Origin: Atriophallophorus winterbourni
Taxonomy: Eukaryota; Platyhelminthes; Trematoda; Plagiorchiida; Microphallidae
Assembly: GCA_013407085.1 (NCBI GenBank)
Contig: JACCGJ010000335.1
Location: forward strand, 45,800-109,799
Direction of reading: 5' to 3'
Length of the DNA: 64,000 bases
Shown: in pieces, positions 33,630-46,991 of the stretch
Layout of the letters: each line of letters opens with the position of its first letter
Position numbering within the stretch: position 1 is the stretch's first letter
Made by a program: the position numbers and the translations under genes
The notes under the pieces: generated by a model
Told to the model about the DNA's origin: nothing
Database searches by the model: none
What the model saw: the letters and a program-made list of their open reading frames with translations, nothing else

Positions 33630-33938
33630 TGTAGTGGATACTGAGGCTTCGTGGGTTCCAGTTATATCCACATACAATTTCGACTCCGAAACAACCACTG
33701 AAGAAGAAAGCATGCAAGTGGACGGAAGTATATTGTAATTATTAAGTGAGTTGATTATGTACAACACGTATTCAACAGATGAACATCGTTCACTGAGTTA
33801 ACTAGCAGAAAATAGGTGAAATGTGAGCGATAACGATAAAGGGAAATCGAGAAATCAATATGACGTAATCGGCAATCGAAACGAAACGCTAATGTCTGAG
33901 TTCACATATTAAGATGATACAAAATATAACACTGTACA
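33630..33938 (-). mobile_element. CsRn1-like Gypsy 3' LTR (copy B)
   Basis: Counterpart of 8850-9158, again ending about 200 bp upstream of the AK7 ATG (33430) on the same strand. Confidence 0.78.
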
Positions 33939-33966
33939 AATGACTATAGAATTCCCTTACGACTAG

Positions 33967-34686
33967 AACGTTTTTGTCCGTGGGGGTCGGGTATTTTGAG
34001 ACACGAAGGTAATGGTGGTTTATCAGGGTAATCAGGGGTATGGTTGGTTTCTAGTGAAGCGCATGAAGAATCGCGTTTGTCTCGGTTTGACTTCTGTGGA
34101 GTAATTTTTCAGGTATTTGGTTTCGCTTCCGATGTTGGTTTTATGTTAGCGACTTTTAAACAAAAGTTAATGACGGTTTCTTTTGATCCATTCCGGTCTA
34201 TAACGAAATGGGATGCTTGCTGAGCACTTGTACGGACCAGTGTATGGAAGTTGAAGTGATCCGCGTACATGATCAGCACGCACAAACACAAGTCACAGGT
34301 AGAGATGTCGGCTGGGATGTAGAACGGTTGAGCGTGTTGGCGAGTTGGGATAGCTCGTAATGATTTCATAATGCTGTGAAGGCGAATGACATATTGTGGA
34401 GCTGGAAGATCTTATGATGAATGGGAAGATGTCAGGAATTCGTCAGGTTGGTTGAATGTACTCCCGTACACCATCTCAGTAGCTGAGCAACCCAGATCGT
34501 CTTTCACGGTGGTACTAATACCAAGAAGCACCAATGGCATTGACTCGGACCAACGTTTTGAATTCCCGTGACTCATGATCGCGGCTTTGATTTGCCGGTG
34601 AAATCTTTCAACTGATTTATTTGAAGAAGGATGGTAGGCTGTAGTCTGTATGTGCTTCGTACCGATTGTTCTATTGAATCCCCGAA
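33967..34686 (-). pseudogene. CsRn1-like integrase, C-terminal half (copy B)
   Basis: Counterpart of 9187-9906; by eye identical in sequence. Confidence 0.78.
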
Positions 34687-37600
34687 TGTTAGGAGGGCAC
34701 GCTCTGTTGTATAGACAATGAACGAACTATCGATTAATCGACCAATCAAGATCGATGGTGAGTTCCAATTGTGATTTTTGCTCACTGTGATATTCACACA
34801 TGTGCTCACTTGTGATACTCTTTGCATTCGGTGAATAGACGTGTTGAGTGACGGTTGTGTTATCTCTGACCACACGGCAGGGCCAACAATAGTACAGCAC
34901 AGACATAAATACTTGGCGACGTGGTGTTTCCAATCATGTCCGCTGAATCCGAAGTGTTTGTTTTACAAAAGTTGCTCGAACCACTACTCTAGATAAAAGA
35001 AGCAAATTCTTCTGCGAATGACCCCAAATCTCCATCTATCGAATCTCTCATGTCATCCATAATGGAATTTCACTTCGTCTAGGAAAATAATGTGATTTTC
35101 GACACGTGGTTCCGGCGTTATGAAGATATATTCCGAATAGACCTCAAGGACCTGGGAGATTACTGCAAAGTTCGAATGCTGTTGCGTAAATTAGGTGCAC
35201 CGGAATTAGACAAATATTGCAATTTAACTCTTCCTCAGAACCCACGTGACCGTCCATTCGAAGAGATAACCGAATCGCTCAAGCAATGTTTTGGTGATCA
35301 ATCATCTTTATTCAGTATTCGTTACCGCTGTCTTAATTTCGTCATGAATGAAACAACTGATTTTGTGACACATATCGGAGATGTTAATAGAGAGTGTGAA
35401 CGCTTCAAATTGCGCTCACTGACTGACGATCAATTTAAATTTCTCATTTTTATCAGCAGTCTGCGATGCTCGCAGATGGCCTTGGATATTGTTGGAAGAC
35501 TAGGCAAAGTTGACTTTGAAGCCGAATGCGAACTCCACGTTTTGACCAAACGCCCTGTACCGTACGCTCTTTTGGGAAGCGTCAACAAAAACTTGTCAGA
35601 CTGCAAGCTGCCGGAGTAATCAGACCCGTCAACTACTCAGCATGGGCAGCACCAATTGTGATTGTCAAAAAACCGAATGATAGTCTGAGAGTTTGTGCAG
35701 ATTATTCGACTGGTCTCAATGCATCCTTGGCAGATCATCAATACCCACTACCTTTCCCTGAGGATCTCTTCGCCAGATTAAATGGTGGTCAGCGTTTTGC
35801 AAACTGGTCCTATAGGAAGCTTATCTTCAGATTGAGGTCACTGGAGAATCAAGAGAGCTATTAACCATCAACACTCACCATGGGCTCTTCGAGTACCAAC
35901 GCTTGCCGTTTGGTGTCAAGACTGCACCTGCTATCTTCCAACAGATCATGGATACCGTGCTCCAAGGTTTACCCTATGCTGCTGCCTATCTCGACGATAT
36001 AATTATATAAATGTAGATGAACTACATGATCGTATAAAGGAAGTTCTCAAACGCGTAAACAAATATGGCTTCCGTTTACAGGGCCCAAAAATGTGAATTT
36101 TTCATGGAGTCTATTAGATATCTCCGATTTATCATTAATCATCATGGTCGACCCTCGGACCCATCAAACATTGATGCAATTCAGAATATGCCAACTCCAC
36201 ATGATACCCAAACATTGCGATCATTCATCGGGTTGGTCAGCCACTATGGCGAATTTTCAACATCAATGCACAAATTACGCGGCCCTCTCAATAATCTACT
36301 GAAGAAGGATGTTCCTTGGATATAGTCAGAAGAGACCCAACAAGCTTTCGAGATGATGACGTCAATGCTGACTTCACACCTATTACTGACACATAACGAC
36401 CCAAGGCTCCCAAGCATTCTAGCCTCGGACGCTTCCAGCTACGGTATTGGTGCAGTTATCTCACATGTCTTCAAGGATGGAACCGAGAAAGCCATTGCTC
36501 ACGCAGTACGATCACTCACCTCAGCTAAACGGAATTACAGCCAAATCGAGAAAGAGGCGCTCGCCATCATCTTCGCGGTCAAGAAATTTCATAAGATCCT
36601 ATACGGCTGGAAATTCACACTGCTGACAGACAATAAACCGTTGCTTGCTATTTTGCATCAAAAAGGGCATTCCTGTCTACACAGCAAACAGGCTACAGCG
36701 ATGGTCAACCATCCTGCTGGGCTATAATTTCGACATAAAGTACATCTCCACCGGGAAAATCGGACAAGCGGATGCACTCTCAAGACTGATAACAGAAAAC
36801 ACTATAGAAGAAGACATGGTAGCCCAAACAACTCTGGATGCTGACATCAGTTGTTTACTTTCCACCACCATGATGAAACTGCCGGTAACAGTTGACCAAA
36901 TTCGAGATGCAACATTAGAAGACCCCGTACTCCAAAAGGTATTTGAATACCATAAATCCAGATGGCCAGTATCTGTACAAGACCCAGAACTACAACAATT
37001 CCGACATCGTCAGAATTCCCTTTCAATCGTGGACGGGTGTCTCATGTTTTCGGATAGAGTGGTAATTCCAAAGAAACTCCGTTCGACAGTACTCAAACAA
37101 TTCCACACAAGTCATCCCGGGATAAATCGTATGAAGGCGCTAGCGCGCAGCTTCGTTTACTGGCCCCTTATGGATTCACACATTGAGAACCTGGTTAGAT
37201 CGTGTTCTAAATGTCAATCGGCATTAAAATCACCGACAAAGTGTGAACCACACTCATGGCCCAATCCCACCGAACCCTGGTCAAGAATTCACTTGGATAT
37301 CGCGGGCCCACTGAACGGAATATCGTATCTCCTACTGGTGGACTCACACAGCAAATGGCCAGAGATTTTCCCCCTCACCAACACAACAACTCGGACGACA
37401 ATCAAAAAGCTGCAAGAAACTTTCGCTAGATTTGGTTATCCAAAGACATTGGTGACCGATAATGGAAGCCAATTTACGTCGAATGAGTTCGGCTCATTTT
37501 GCCGACAACATGGTATGAAGCACATCCGCACACCACCATATCACCCACAATCGAACGGACAAGTGGAGAGGTTTGTGGACACTTTCAAGCGAGCAATGCT

Positions 37601-38440
37601 CAAAGCAGCGGGGGAAGGGAATACGGAAGACGTTCTGCAGAATGTTTTGATGTTCTACCGAATCACACCTAATCCTAATGTACCTGGAGCCATATCACCT
37701 ACGAAGTCATGCTAAGGCAAACACCGAAAACCATCTTCGATCTCATGCGTCCAAATACGGTGGAGCATACCGATAAAAATATTGGAATGGATCCCAATAC
37801 AATATACATAATGGTGCAAAACCCCGTAAATTTATGGTCAGACAAAATGTCCTCGCCAAGGATTACCGTGGTGATTAGATGAAATGGACCGCAGGGATCG
37901 TTAGCAAGATCGTGGGCCACGTTTGTTACGAGATAATGGTTGGAAAAGAAACATGGGTACGACATGCAAACCAACTAAGGGCGTCAGGTGCAAAATGGAA
38001 TTCTCCAAGTATGCAGGAAACTCCATTGGAAATCCTACTGGGTGAATTCAACCTCAAGAGCCCAGAAAAGAGAAAGCCAATGGGAGAAGATCCCCTCGAA
38101 TTAATTCACCGGAATGCAGACAAAGAAGACGGACAGATCGAATACGTGTTCCAGTAACCCGCCTGCATGTGAATCCAAAACAGAAGTCATACGACAGCCA
38201 AGCTCAAATGGGGAGTTGTTAGAAGGGCATCCTCTGTCGTACAGACAGTGAACGAACTATCGATTAATCGACCAATCAAGATCGATTGTGAGTTTCAACT
38301 GTGATTTTTACTCACTGTGATCTTCGCACACTTGATCACTTGTGATAATCTTTGCATTCGGTGAATAGACGAGTTGAGTGACGGTTGTGTTATTTCTGAT
38401 CACACGGAGGGGCCAACAATAGTACAGCACAGACATAACA
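34687..38440 (+). mobile_element. Nested Gypsy LTR retrotransposon (copy B)
   Basis: Counterpart of 9907-13660 with the same stops, frameshifts and flanking pentamers. LTRs at 34687-34907 and 38217-38440, gag remnant 34936-35520, RT 35526-36325, RNase H/integrase 36353-37715, integrase C-terminus 37879-38157. By eye the differences from copy A cluster in 36845-37540 (about a dozen, for instance LDIAGP against LDFAGP beside the first catalytic Asp). The rest looks identical. Confidence 0.9.
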
Positions 38441-38740
38441 CCAAAAAAGTGATGACTGAAATTGGGAACCTGTGTCAGTGTTAATAGTGTTTGGTACACT
38501 AAAGTTGCTGATCCAATGTTGAACGAAACAATCGATTGGAATAGGTTTGGGACCGATCATGTATTCATAATGCAAGGAAATTTGAGTGCAATCGGTTAGA
38601 GTGGTTTTTGGGTAACGTGTCACTTCTGACACAGAAGCTTTGTCAGACCAAGTGTGATAGTCAGGACAGGGAACATGACTAAGTAGCATTCGACCCACAA
38701 CCAATTTGAAAATGTATGATTACCCAGCTCAGTGCTGGAT
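38441..38740 (-). pseudogene. CsRn1-like integrase, N-terminal part of the core (copy B)
   Basis: Counterpart of 13661-13960, with the same VPNTINTDTGSQF motif. Confidence 0.75.
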
Positions 38741-38744
38741 AAGA

Positions 38745-38950
38745 GTTCTTCACAAGGTTTTTTCATTATATTCTTTGGTATACTTGCTGTTGAGCAAGAG
38801 TACTCTGCATTTCGAAGCATTCAGTGGAATTTCGTTGTCTAGGGACCAGGTGTAAATTATATCGAGATCCCGTTGCAGTTTCTGCGTGTCGGCTGTGGAG
38901 TTTATTTTGCGCCAAGTCTTTGCGTCATCCGCAAAAATAAGCACCGACTA
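38745..38950 (-). mobile_element. CR1-like LINE RT fragment (copy B)
   Basis: Counterpart of 13965-14170, with FADDAK and PLNASKC motifs. Confidence 0.8.
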
Positions 38951-38976
38951 CTGCGCTAGAATAGGCAAGTCGTTTA

Positions 38977-39043
38977 TATATATGATATATATATATATAT
39001 AGATTATATATATAATCGAATATAATAGAGATATATAATTAAA
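38977..39043 (+). repeat. TA microsatellite (copy B)
   Basis: Interrupted TATA/GATATA tract, about 35 bp longer than in copy A. It accounts for the change of duplicate offset from 24780 to about 24815. Confidence 0.85.
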
Positions 39044-39283
39044 AACAAAAGCGGTCCAAGGAGTTATCCTGATGGGACACCCCGGGCAGCTATCCCACGC
39101 ACCATCTCAAAACGCAAAATCCACTCTTCATTGAACCTACAAGCTAGCAACGGTACTTGAATAACTACAAACGGCGAACGATCACTCTCTATAGACCTCG
39201 GTCTGCAAAGTAACACTCGATGGATTTTCACTGTTGCCGATGTCAAAACCTTTATCTTTGTAGCCGATTTCCTGCCACACTTT

Positions 39284-40642
39284 AATCTTTCAGCCAACAT
39301 GAGTACACGAAAACTCATTAACAATGTCACAAACATGAACGCCATGATTCATTTGTGTAATCAAACCATACAAACTATTCGAGTTCTGATTGCGATACTG
39401 CACGAAATTAAGCTTCTCTCATTAGGGAATCTTCGGATATCTTCAAACCCTTTGTACACGACACTCTTAGGATGCATGATTCATGGACATTCTTTAAACT
39501 CTGACTGCTGCAACCTGCCAATTCTACACTGGGTGGAATGTCACTCCAACGTTGTTCAAACAAAATTATGACGATGAAGAAAATACGTTCACCCAGTATA
39601 GATAATATACACCTAAACATTTTGTATAATCTTTCTTCCCAGTTGGCTATGCTGACGTCAGACGTGTTCACCATAATGTTTGAGCAGAGCTTTGTGCCAG
39701 AAACTTGGAAAGCTGCCCTGATTAGTTCCATCCACAAGGATGGTGGGAAAAAATCCATTAAACTATCGTCCGATAGCTTTATTACCAGTGCTATGAAAAG
39801 TACTGGAGTCCATCATAGCTGATGCATCGCGGAATCACTTTGAGAATAATATTTCAATATCCGAAGCACAGCATGGATTCAGGAAAAAACGATGTTGTCT
39901 GACAAACTTGCTGTTCACAAAAGAAGTTTGGTCTGAGCTACTTGATGCCGGCAACTCCGCGGACGTGATTTATATCCATTTCTTAAAAGCTTTCGATCGT
40001 GTCAATCACCAAATACTTTCGTCGAAAATACTCACCTACGGAGTACAGGGTACACTCCATGCATCAATTAAAGATTGGTTGATATCTTTTGAGATGTACG
40101 TGAGATTCAAGAATTTACTATCCGAGTCGATTATAGTTGCCTGTTGTAACCCACAAGGAATTGTCCTCGGACAGGTTTTATTTTAAATATATATAAGCGA
40201 CGCCTACACTTGTGCAGTCGTCGGTGCTTATTTTCGTGGATGACGCTAAGTTTCGGCGCCAGATAAACTCCACAGCCGAAATGCAGAACCTGCAACGGGA
40301 TCTTGATATGATTTACAGCTGGTCCCTAGACATTGAAATGCCACTGAATGCATCGAGATGCAGCCTATTGTCGCTAAAAAAGCCATTGGAGAAAATATAT
40401 TTGTCTAGGTCGTACTGTTATTAAACCTGAAATCCTCCGAAAAAGATTTAAGCGTGATCATCCAAACTGATTTAGGAAACTCAACGAAATGTCGAGTCGC
40501 TGCCAGCAAAGCCGAAAGTAACTTGGGCATGATTTTAAGAGTCTTAGGTTAGTTTGACCCCAACATTGTTTGCAAATTGATATCAACCCACATCCGTCCT
40601 CATATAGAATATGCTAATGCAAGTATACGAGTAACGTATACA
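39284..40642 (+). mobile_element. CR1-like LINE reverse transcriptase remnant (copy B)
   Basis: Counterpart of 14470-15828. A few substitutions, including YIHFLKAFDRVNH in place of YIDFLKAFDRVNH, i.e. loss of the first catalytic Asp of RT motif A in copy B. Confidence 0.82.
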
Positions 40643-41115
40643 AGGCGTAGAACGCTCCGTCACTTATTAACACACCTCAAGGATAAAACACCTTCGGGCT
40701 GCGCGACGAATTGCGTATATAAAAGCAACTGCAAGGGTTTCTCTGGAGTATATATCGGGCAAACATCCAGATAACTCAGTACTAGGATATGTGAACACAT
40801 AAATCGAATCGGTAAGCAGCCACTCAATTCCAGTGAATATCAATCACCGATTAGAGATTCAGCACTAGCTGAACACGTGTTTTTACAAAGGTCACGCGTT
40901 GATCTTGATAAGGTGGAAGTGATAGGGCGGGGAATAAACAATACATAGAACGACTTCTCGCTGAGGCGGTTAGGATAACAAAGGCTGGTATGAATACAGT
41001 CAATAAAGTGGATGAGGCTGATATCTCCACAATCTGGCGTCTGGTTCTGCAGAGGATAAACATTAACGTGCGTGACCACCTAGTTTGCACACCGAGTACA
41101 CAATCGAGCTAATCG
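40643..41115 (+). mobile_element. Penelope-like GIY-YIG endonuclease fragment (copy B)
   Basis: Counterpart of 15829-16300; KDKTPSGCATNCVYK and VYIGQTSR are preserved. Confidence 0.75.
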
Positions 41116-41321
41116 GTCACCTGATGTCATTCCCACCGGCCAAGACAAAAATATTTGAGGGATTATGCGGCACGTAGGGGTGTTGGTGCTTCAGTTGATA
41201 TTGATCACGCCTGTTCATCTTAACTGGCGCAGATTCCACTATTGACCGTGCAGTTCTTAATCAGCTTAGGATTGGTCAGGTAAATTAAATTTATGCTTAC
41301 TATATGTTCGTACTGACTCCC

Positions 41322-41363
41322 TTGGTCTGACGAAGTTTCTGAGTCATAAGCAAAACGCTACCA
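41322..41363 (+). ncRNA. Degenerate hammerhead-like motif (copy B)
   Basis: Counterpart of 16508-16549. Here AAAACGCTACC replaces AAAACGTTACC, which destroys the GTT triplet. Confidence 0.35.
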
Positions 41364-41494
41364 TTTAACTGCTCTCACCGATTCATTACAAACTTTCTGT
41401 TTCATGATAATGATCCCCTGATCTGTCACGAACATTTTCCATGACATTCATTGAAGGACGTGATTCGACGTGATATTGATTTCTCTCATTTGAA

Positions 41495-44216
41495 CTGTGG
41501 TTGAAATGGTTTGACTAGTGATGCAAGTTGCATATTCTCTCATGCTGAATACAGATGAATAAATCGTCGCTAAATCTTCAGCATTTTCTGATGCAGTTGT
41601 TGTTAGTCCAGCTGACGTGACATGAACGCAACTCCAGGTTATACCTTAGCTTGATCGTTAACAATACGATAAAGTATTTCGGGGTTGAGCTTCATCATGC
41701 GTGATATTTCTTCTTTGAAGTAAAAATTGTCTTGGATGAAAATGTTTTTTACTTTGTTCCCCAGAAAAAAGAATGTTTCCCATGTTTATGATGATGGGTT
41801 TTGCCGATGGTGATTACAAGCAGTTTCGTACTTTTGACCACGAGTTCGGGTTATTAGTTTAGATTCGAGGTTTTTTCTTGATTTCCTGAGGGCAAATTCG
41901 GAGCTCATGTCGATTGAATTATAGAGAGTAGATATCAGCCATAGCCAAAACTCATGTACGTTGCAAGTTTTCGGTTGACAGTTAATTATGATTTTATGAT
42001 AATAACTCAAAGCCATGATGTTGATAAGTCTAACTGTTTTACGGCCATAATTTGTCTTACATCTTCAAACAGATAGTCAAACTAGATCTCGATGTGATGA
42101 CTTAGTCAAAGTGGACTTTTGTAAGAAACGTTATCAATGTCGTGTTCATTGCTTGCCAGAACAATATCTAAGAGTGAAAGCAAATTGGGTCTGGCATGGA
42201 ATGTGGTTATTAAAAGGAATTTTGTTCAAAAATTCACCGAATACGCGTTCCAGAGAGTGTTTTGGGTGAATGGAATTACTCTGCATATTCGGTAAATTGA
42301 AGTTACATAAATTAAATATTCAGAAGTGAATCTGGAAGTACCATGCAAATTCCGTCGAGTAAGGCAATATTGTAAGTTTTTTGTGCAGACGGTGGGCGAT
42401 ATACTATTCCAAAACACACTCTTTGCCGTTATCTAATCGTACTGAGCACCAGAGTGTATCCTGTAACACTATGTCCGGATAGGTAATCTCACGGCACAGA
42501 AGGTTTTGGTCATAATACAAAGCTAATCCTCATCTCATTTCACTGTCATGGCGAATAAGTGACATTCTAGTTCACTATTTGTTTGGTGAGTATGTAGCCA
42601 CTTTTCCATTACGGCGATGATGTCTGGTGAACATTAAAGCAACACTGCACGCACTTCACTGATTTTGTTTCCGAGTCATTGTGCGTTGGTGTAGATGCAC
42701 TTCATAGTTGTTATTCTCAACAAGGATGAGGTGGGGGAAGGAGGCTAGCGGAGTGCAGAATATCTGTTAGGCCGACTCGTCCAGAGTCGGCATCTAAAGG
42801 AGTTTTGCTTGCAAGGATGCCTGATCGTTTTGAGGTTGTACAATTGGAATACAGTGATCTATAGTATCGACTGAATTTGCTTCTGGCTCGTCAATTACTG
42901 ATTAACTTGGTGGTGTTTCTTTCGGACTTTGTGGTGCATCTATCTGTCCAATATGAAGTTTCGATCCGCTTGGTCTAATTTCTAGTGGCATTAGTCTGCA
43001 GCCATTTTCTCAACGAATTTGGACCTGTTCAACATATCTTTACTCAAGAACGTTATCTTAAGGGGCTTAGGACCGATGACATAAAAATTCGTAGATTTGG
43101 GGATGCTGGAAGTGTTCGCACAGCTACTTCATGTAAGCCAAGTATATCACCGAGGAATCTCCATTGTTGTTGATCTTGATTGCGCCGCACCGCTTTATGA
43201 GTTGCTTCTTCTGCTTTTTGACTCTCAAATGGATTAAAATTTGATTATCTCACTGCTTTGTTTGGGCTTGTGCTGAGCGTTTCTGTCCCCTTTCCACCAG
43301 GGCACATCAGCGAAGATCCTTGAAGTTGTCTCCGAACGATGCATCCCAGGAAATGAGCGGATAGTATGATGTTATCTAGATCCCTTTCAGAGTTGACCGT
43401 GATTTTAACCACTCTTGGCTGGTCAACAATTGATAAAGCATTTTTACGATTCAGTCGTATCATTGATTGTGTTTCAACTGTCTCTAACTCCATGCTGCTG
43501 CAAAACATTCTCCATTCTTCTTTATAGTGCTTTATCTTGTCCCCAATTAAGGTGGCACTCGTTACCTCCACGTTGGTGCAAATGACGCTTAGTCCACAGA
43601 TAGACTTTATGTCTGTCGCTTTTGTTGGTTGCGAGACGTTTCAACTTCCTTAGATTGAATAGCAATCGTGTCCACTTTAGGAATATTTTGCATCGTGACA
43701 TTTGGTTTTGAACATTAGGGTTTTCGCTGAACCTGCAAGCGATGATGTGGCTTTGTCTCCGTTAATTGTTGCAAGCCAGGGAAGTTTTGTGCACACAGGC
43801 CATTAACAGTCACATTTTTAACTGTGGCATCTTCATAAAAAGAACACACTTCAAAACTCTCCGGCACATTTGCAACATCTGAACCTTCGTGTTGAATGAT
43901 CTGCAAGTATGGAGCTTTTATCTAAAAGGTATTATCGTAAATGGTTTTCGATTTATTGAAACCTATACGGGCAAACGAGAATTCTGAGTGGTGACGAGAG
44001 TCTCTACTGACGACTTCAACGTTGGTATCCGATCATTTAGGTTGCCTTGCTAGACACTTGTTCCTCCAGCAAAATCTGCGTTAGGTTTAGTACGACAAAT
44101 TTACACACGTAGCATAGACAAGGTATGGTTTCATCATTCAAGATCTATATCACATCCGCGGTCAATGATTTGTTATATTGATCATGCTTAGCATGCCTTG
44201 GAAATCCAAGAATAAA
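41495..44216 (-). mobile_element. CR1-like LINE ORF1 and endonuclease remnant (copy B)
   Basis: Counterpart of 16680-19400. The ORF1 open frame is shorter here (43571-43245) because of small indels near 43600. Confidence 0.72.
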
Positions 44217-44268
44217 ACATTTATTTATTTATATATTGCACATGTTTAGGCACGTGTATAAATCGTTG

Positions 44269-44807
44269 ATTCAAGATTCAAGATTCAAGAATTTATGGTC
44301 ACAAAAAGCACATAGCTTCACAATTACCATATCATAGAAAATATACATTCAGGAAATAGGTATAAAATAATCATGTAATGTCAAGTATAGTCAAGTTGTA
44401 TAGTTACCATGAATCAATACGCAGGTGTCGTCAAATCGGTATGCAACAAATAAGTATCCAAATTTCGAATAAACGTTCCGATGCTGGGAGAGATGACAAG
44501 AGTTTCGGGTAGGGAATTCCAAAGGAAACAGACACGTACACAATAAAAATATCGGCGACCGCTGATACGGGAGTGGGGAATTTGTAGTGTCGCTGAGTGG
44601 CTGCGTGTATGACGTGACTCACGGTATTCGAATAAATGTTTTAAGGGATGATGTGGGGTATTTAATATTTTGTATGTTAGTATCACATCGCTTTGAAAGC
44701 TTCTTCGAAGGGGAGTGGGGAGCCTCAGTTTTTGCAATCGTTCCTCGATCGTCAGTTTCCCGAAAACCTCTTACGATTTTGATTGCGCGATGGTATAATT
44801 TGTCAAT
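44269..44807 (-). mobile_element. CR1-like LINE 3' fragment with tail repeats
   Basis: On the minus strand: DKLYHRAIKIVRGF, LRLPTPLRRSFQSDVILTYK, RISGRRYFYCVRVCFLWNSL and SIGTFIRNLDTYLLH, the RT C-terminal end. It closes with a (TTCAAGA) tail repeat at 44269-44290. The tail abuts the right end of duplication copy B, and the 5' side abuts a hammerhead repeat at 44808. Confidence 0.82.
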
Positions 44808-44885
44808 GAGATGACGGCAAATAGTCAGAAACCAGTAGTGGTGTGTAAGGGATGGGGATGTGAGCACCACAATACATTGAGAATT
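44808..44885 (+). mobile_element. Hammerhead repeat remnant (family 2)
   Basis: GATGACGGC, loop, GTCAGAAACCAGTAGTGGTG then the family tail AAGGGATGGGGATGTGAGCA. The CTGATGA box is broken (GAGATGA). Truncated copy. Confidence 0.6.
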
Positions 44886-45118
44886 TATATTGTTCTCAAC
44901 TTGAAATGCTCTTAGGTTGAGAGTGTGCATTACAAAACATTCAACATTACGCTACTTAAAACACCGTTATCGATTGAATTTGGTTTATTCTTTAGTGGGG
45001 AATTGATTCTAGTGTCATAAAATTGTGAATCGTTCCAGGAGAAACTCTAACTAAATTCTGTTTCGAAACAACTAAAAATAAATTTGATACGGTGCTCACG
45101 TCTCCGGCACCTACGCTT

Positions 45119-45160
45119 TGCAACCGGTTTCTAAATGTTTTGCAGTCATCAGGTAGAGAC
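45119..45160 (-). ncRNA. Hammerhead remnant (family 2-like)
   Basis: Minus strand: CTCTAC, CTGATGA, CTGCAAAACATTTA, GAAA, ACCGGTT. The core boxes CTGATGA and GAAA survive, but stem II is poorly paired. Confidence 0.55.
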
Positions 45161-46991
45161 AGTATGATTAGTTTTAGTGAGCTCAAAATAAAAATAGGAT
45201 TTAAATGGTACCTTTGAGGAAAGAAAGAAATTGAGGTTAAAATCGTAGAATCTGGAAAAAAAGATCGACAAAAAGCAAATCAACGAAAAAATAATTAATT
45301 ACGTTTTTACGATTGACAGAAACTCTCTTGATATTCCGCGATTAAAATGGCGGAATAGCGATTTTCAAAGTAACGGGTGTGTATCCAGAAAACGGCGAAA
45401 ACCTTATACCGATTTCAGGATGTAATCGATTTAGACTTTATTGCTTATCAACAATAGACAGATTCCGACAGGAATACCTTCGTATTGATGCTTTCATTTA
45501 TTGTATGTCGATCTCAACTATGAACGTGATGGTCTGATGCGTTAAGTCGCGCGGTTTCAATGTGGGTTTGGAGGAGCGTACTGTTGGCGAGGTGACCAAC
45601 ACGATAATCTCACCAAATTAATTCATGATTTTTAAGGTACGAGGTCATATTTTATGTGATTATACGCTCTATATTCACAGCAAAATTCTTCAATAATGTA
45701 ACGGGGCGATCGTGAACTCGAGGAAGACCTATGAATTTTCATGATATCAAACCGGACTTCTAATCTTGTTTCTCCAATTCTTTTGCAACAAATATTTAAA
45801 CTTACTGGAAAGCTGTTGGTAAAGCTAGAATTGAGTAAAACTAATGATATCCGGTATGAATCCACTCACAACTAGAGATTTCCTAACATTTAGTTTGACT
45901 GAGTGATGTGTTAAGATCCCATGGATTATTTAATACTTCACTCAATTTTTCGATTCTCCAGTCACCTAAATTCGCATAAAGTGCCATTCAAACCTTTGTC
46001 TTAAAGAATTTGTAATTAAAATTTGCGGGATCATTTGCTGTTCAGTAAGTCATTAGCCATTATTGACAGCGACTGTATACCTGGATCGACTTTCCCTTTT
46101 GCATTCATGTTTTTTACAGTAACGTGAGTGCTTCACAATTTTGAAAGCAGCATCACACGGTGCTTTCGTTTATTTTCTCGAATAAGTGAAGTTATTTTCG
46201 GTATTCAAAAAATTTAACCAAATGGCACGAACGTTATCAGTTTTGTGCGGCATACACGTTGCTCGCTTCAAAGCTATCCATTTTAGTCTTGTTGAGAAGA
46301 ATACAACAATTTTTCTAAAATAATCTTCGGTGTTGTTGATTTCTCTGAGCTGAGAATTCTCGTCAATCTTCAGCCTCAAAAATCCCAATTTTTTCAGTTT
46401 TGAATCCTATCTCATATAATCACTTTACCAATAATGAAGTTGCATGAGCGTTCCCTTCAATTTATCTCCCCTACGAACGATTTAATTCTGAATACACAAT
46501 TTGTTTTTGCTACATACCTAATCGAACGCAAGCGCTGAATGGTCACTCAGTGTAGCCTGGAATGTGAGCGCGTCTTCTTCTGACTTTAAATCTAAATCAA
46601 AACGCAGTGGCAATTAGATGCTCTTCTCCGAACGCATTCGCGGACCTGGTTTTACAATATAAACAGCGTCCCGATTCGGTATTAGAGCGTTTATATGAAG
46701 TGATCATCACTCACACACACGCACACATCCTGAGTATTGATGCTCGCTGAATGTCTTGCGTGAGAGCACTTGTATCAACCATTCATTATAAGACTGTATA
46801 GATAATTGTGAGCAGTAAACCACACCAAGTCTGTAAACATTTCATTTATTATCGATATTATTATTATGATTTCTATCAACAACTCTATTGCATTAACCAC
46901 TGTTTTGGTGCTCATCTCATTCAAACAAAACTTGATTGCACAACATGAATTCTGATTTTCAAAAATTTTGCCAAACTTTTTTATCACTCAC
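45161..46991. other. No gene seen
   Basis: AT-rich. Parts (about 45620-46390) resemble on the minus strand the linker region of the LINE family at 55-55.3 kb (GATTCTCCAGTCACCTAAATTC, GTAACGTGAGTGC), so an old LINE fragment is possible but unproven. Confidence 0.4.

Larger units (their letters stand above)
27945..44268. repeat. Segmental duplication, copy B
   Basis: Direct counterpart of 1-19452. Relative to A it lacks about 3.86 kb (A 4011-7873) and carries two extra segments, about 31328-31588 and 31634-32104. The right end abuts the 3' tail repeats of a minus-strand LINE (44269 onwards). The left end is hard to fix, because both copies begin inside the same LINE fragment and the A side is cut by the window edge. 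Confidence 0.93.
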
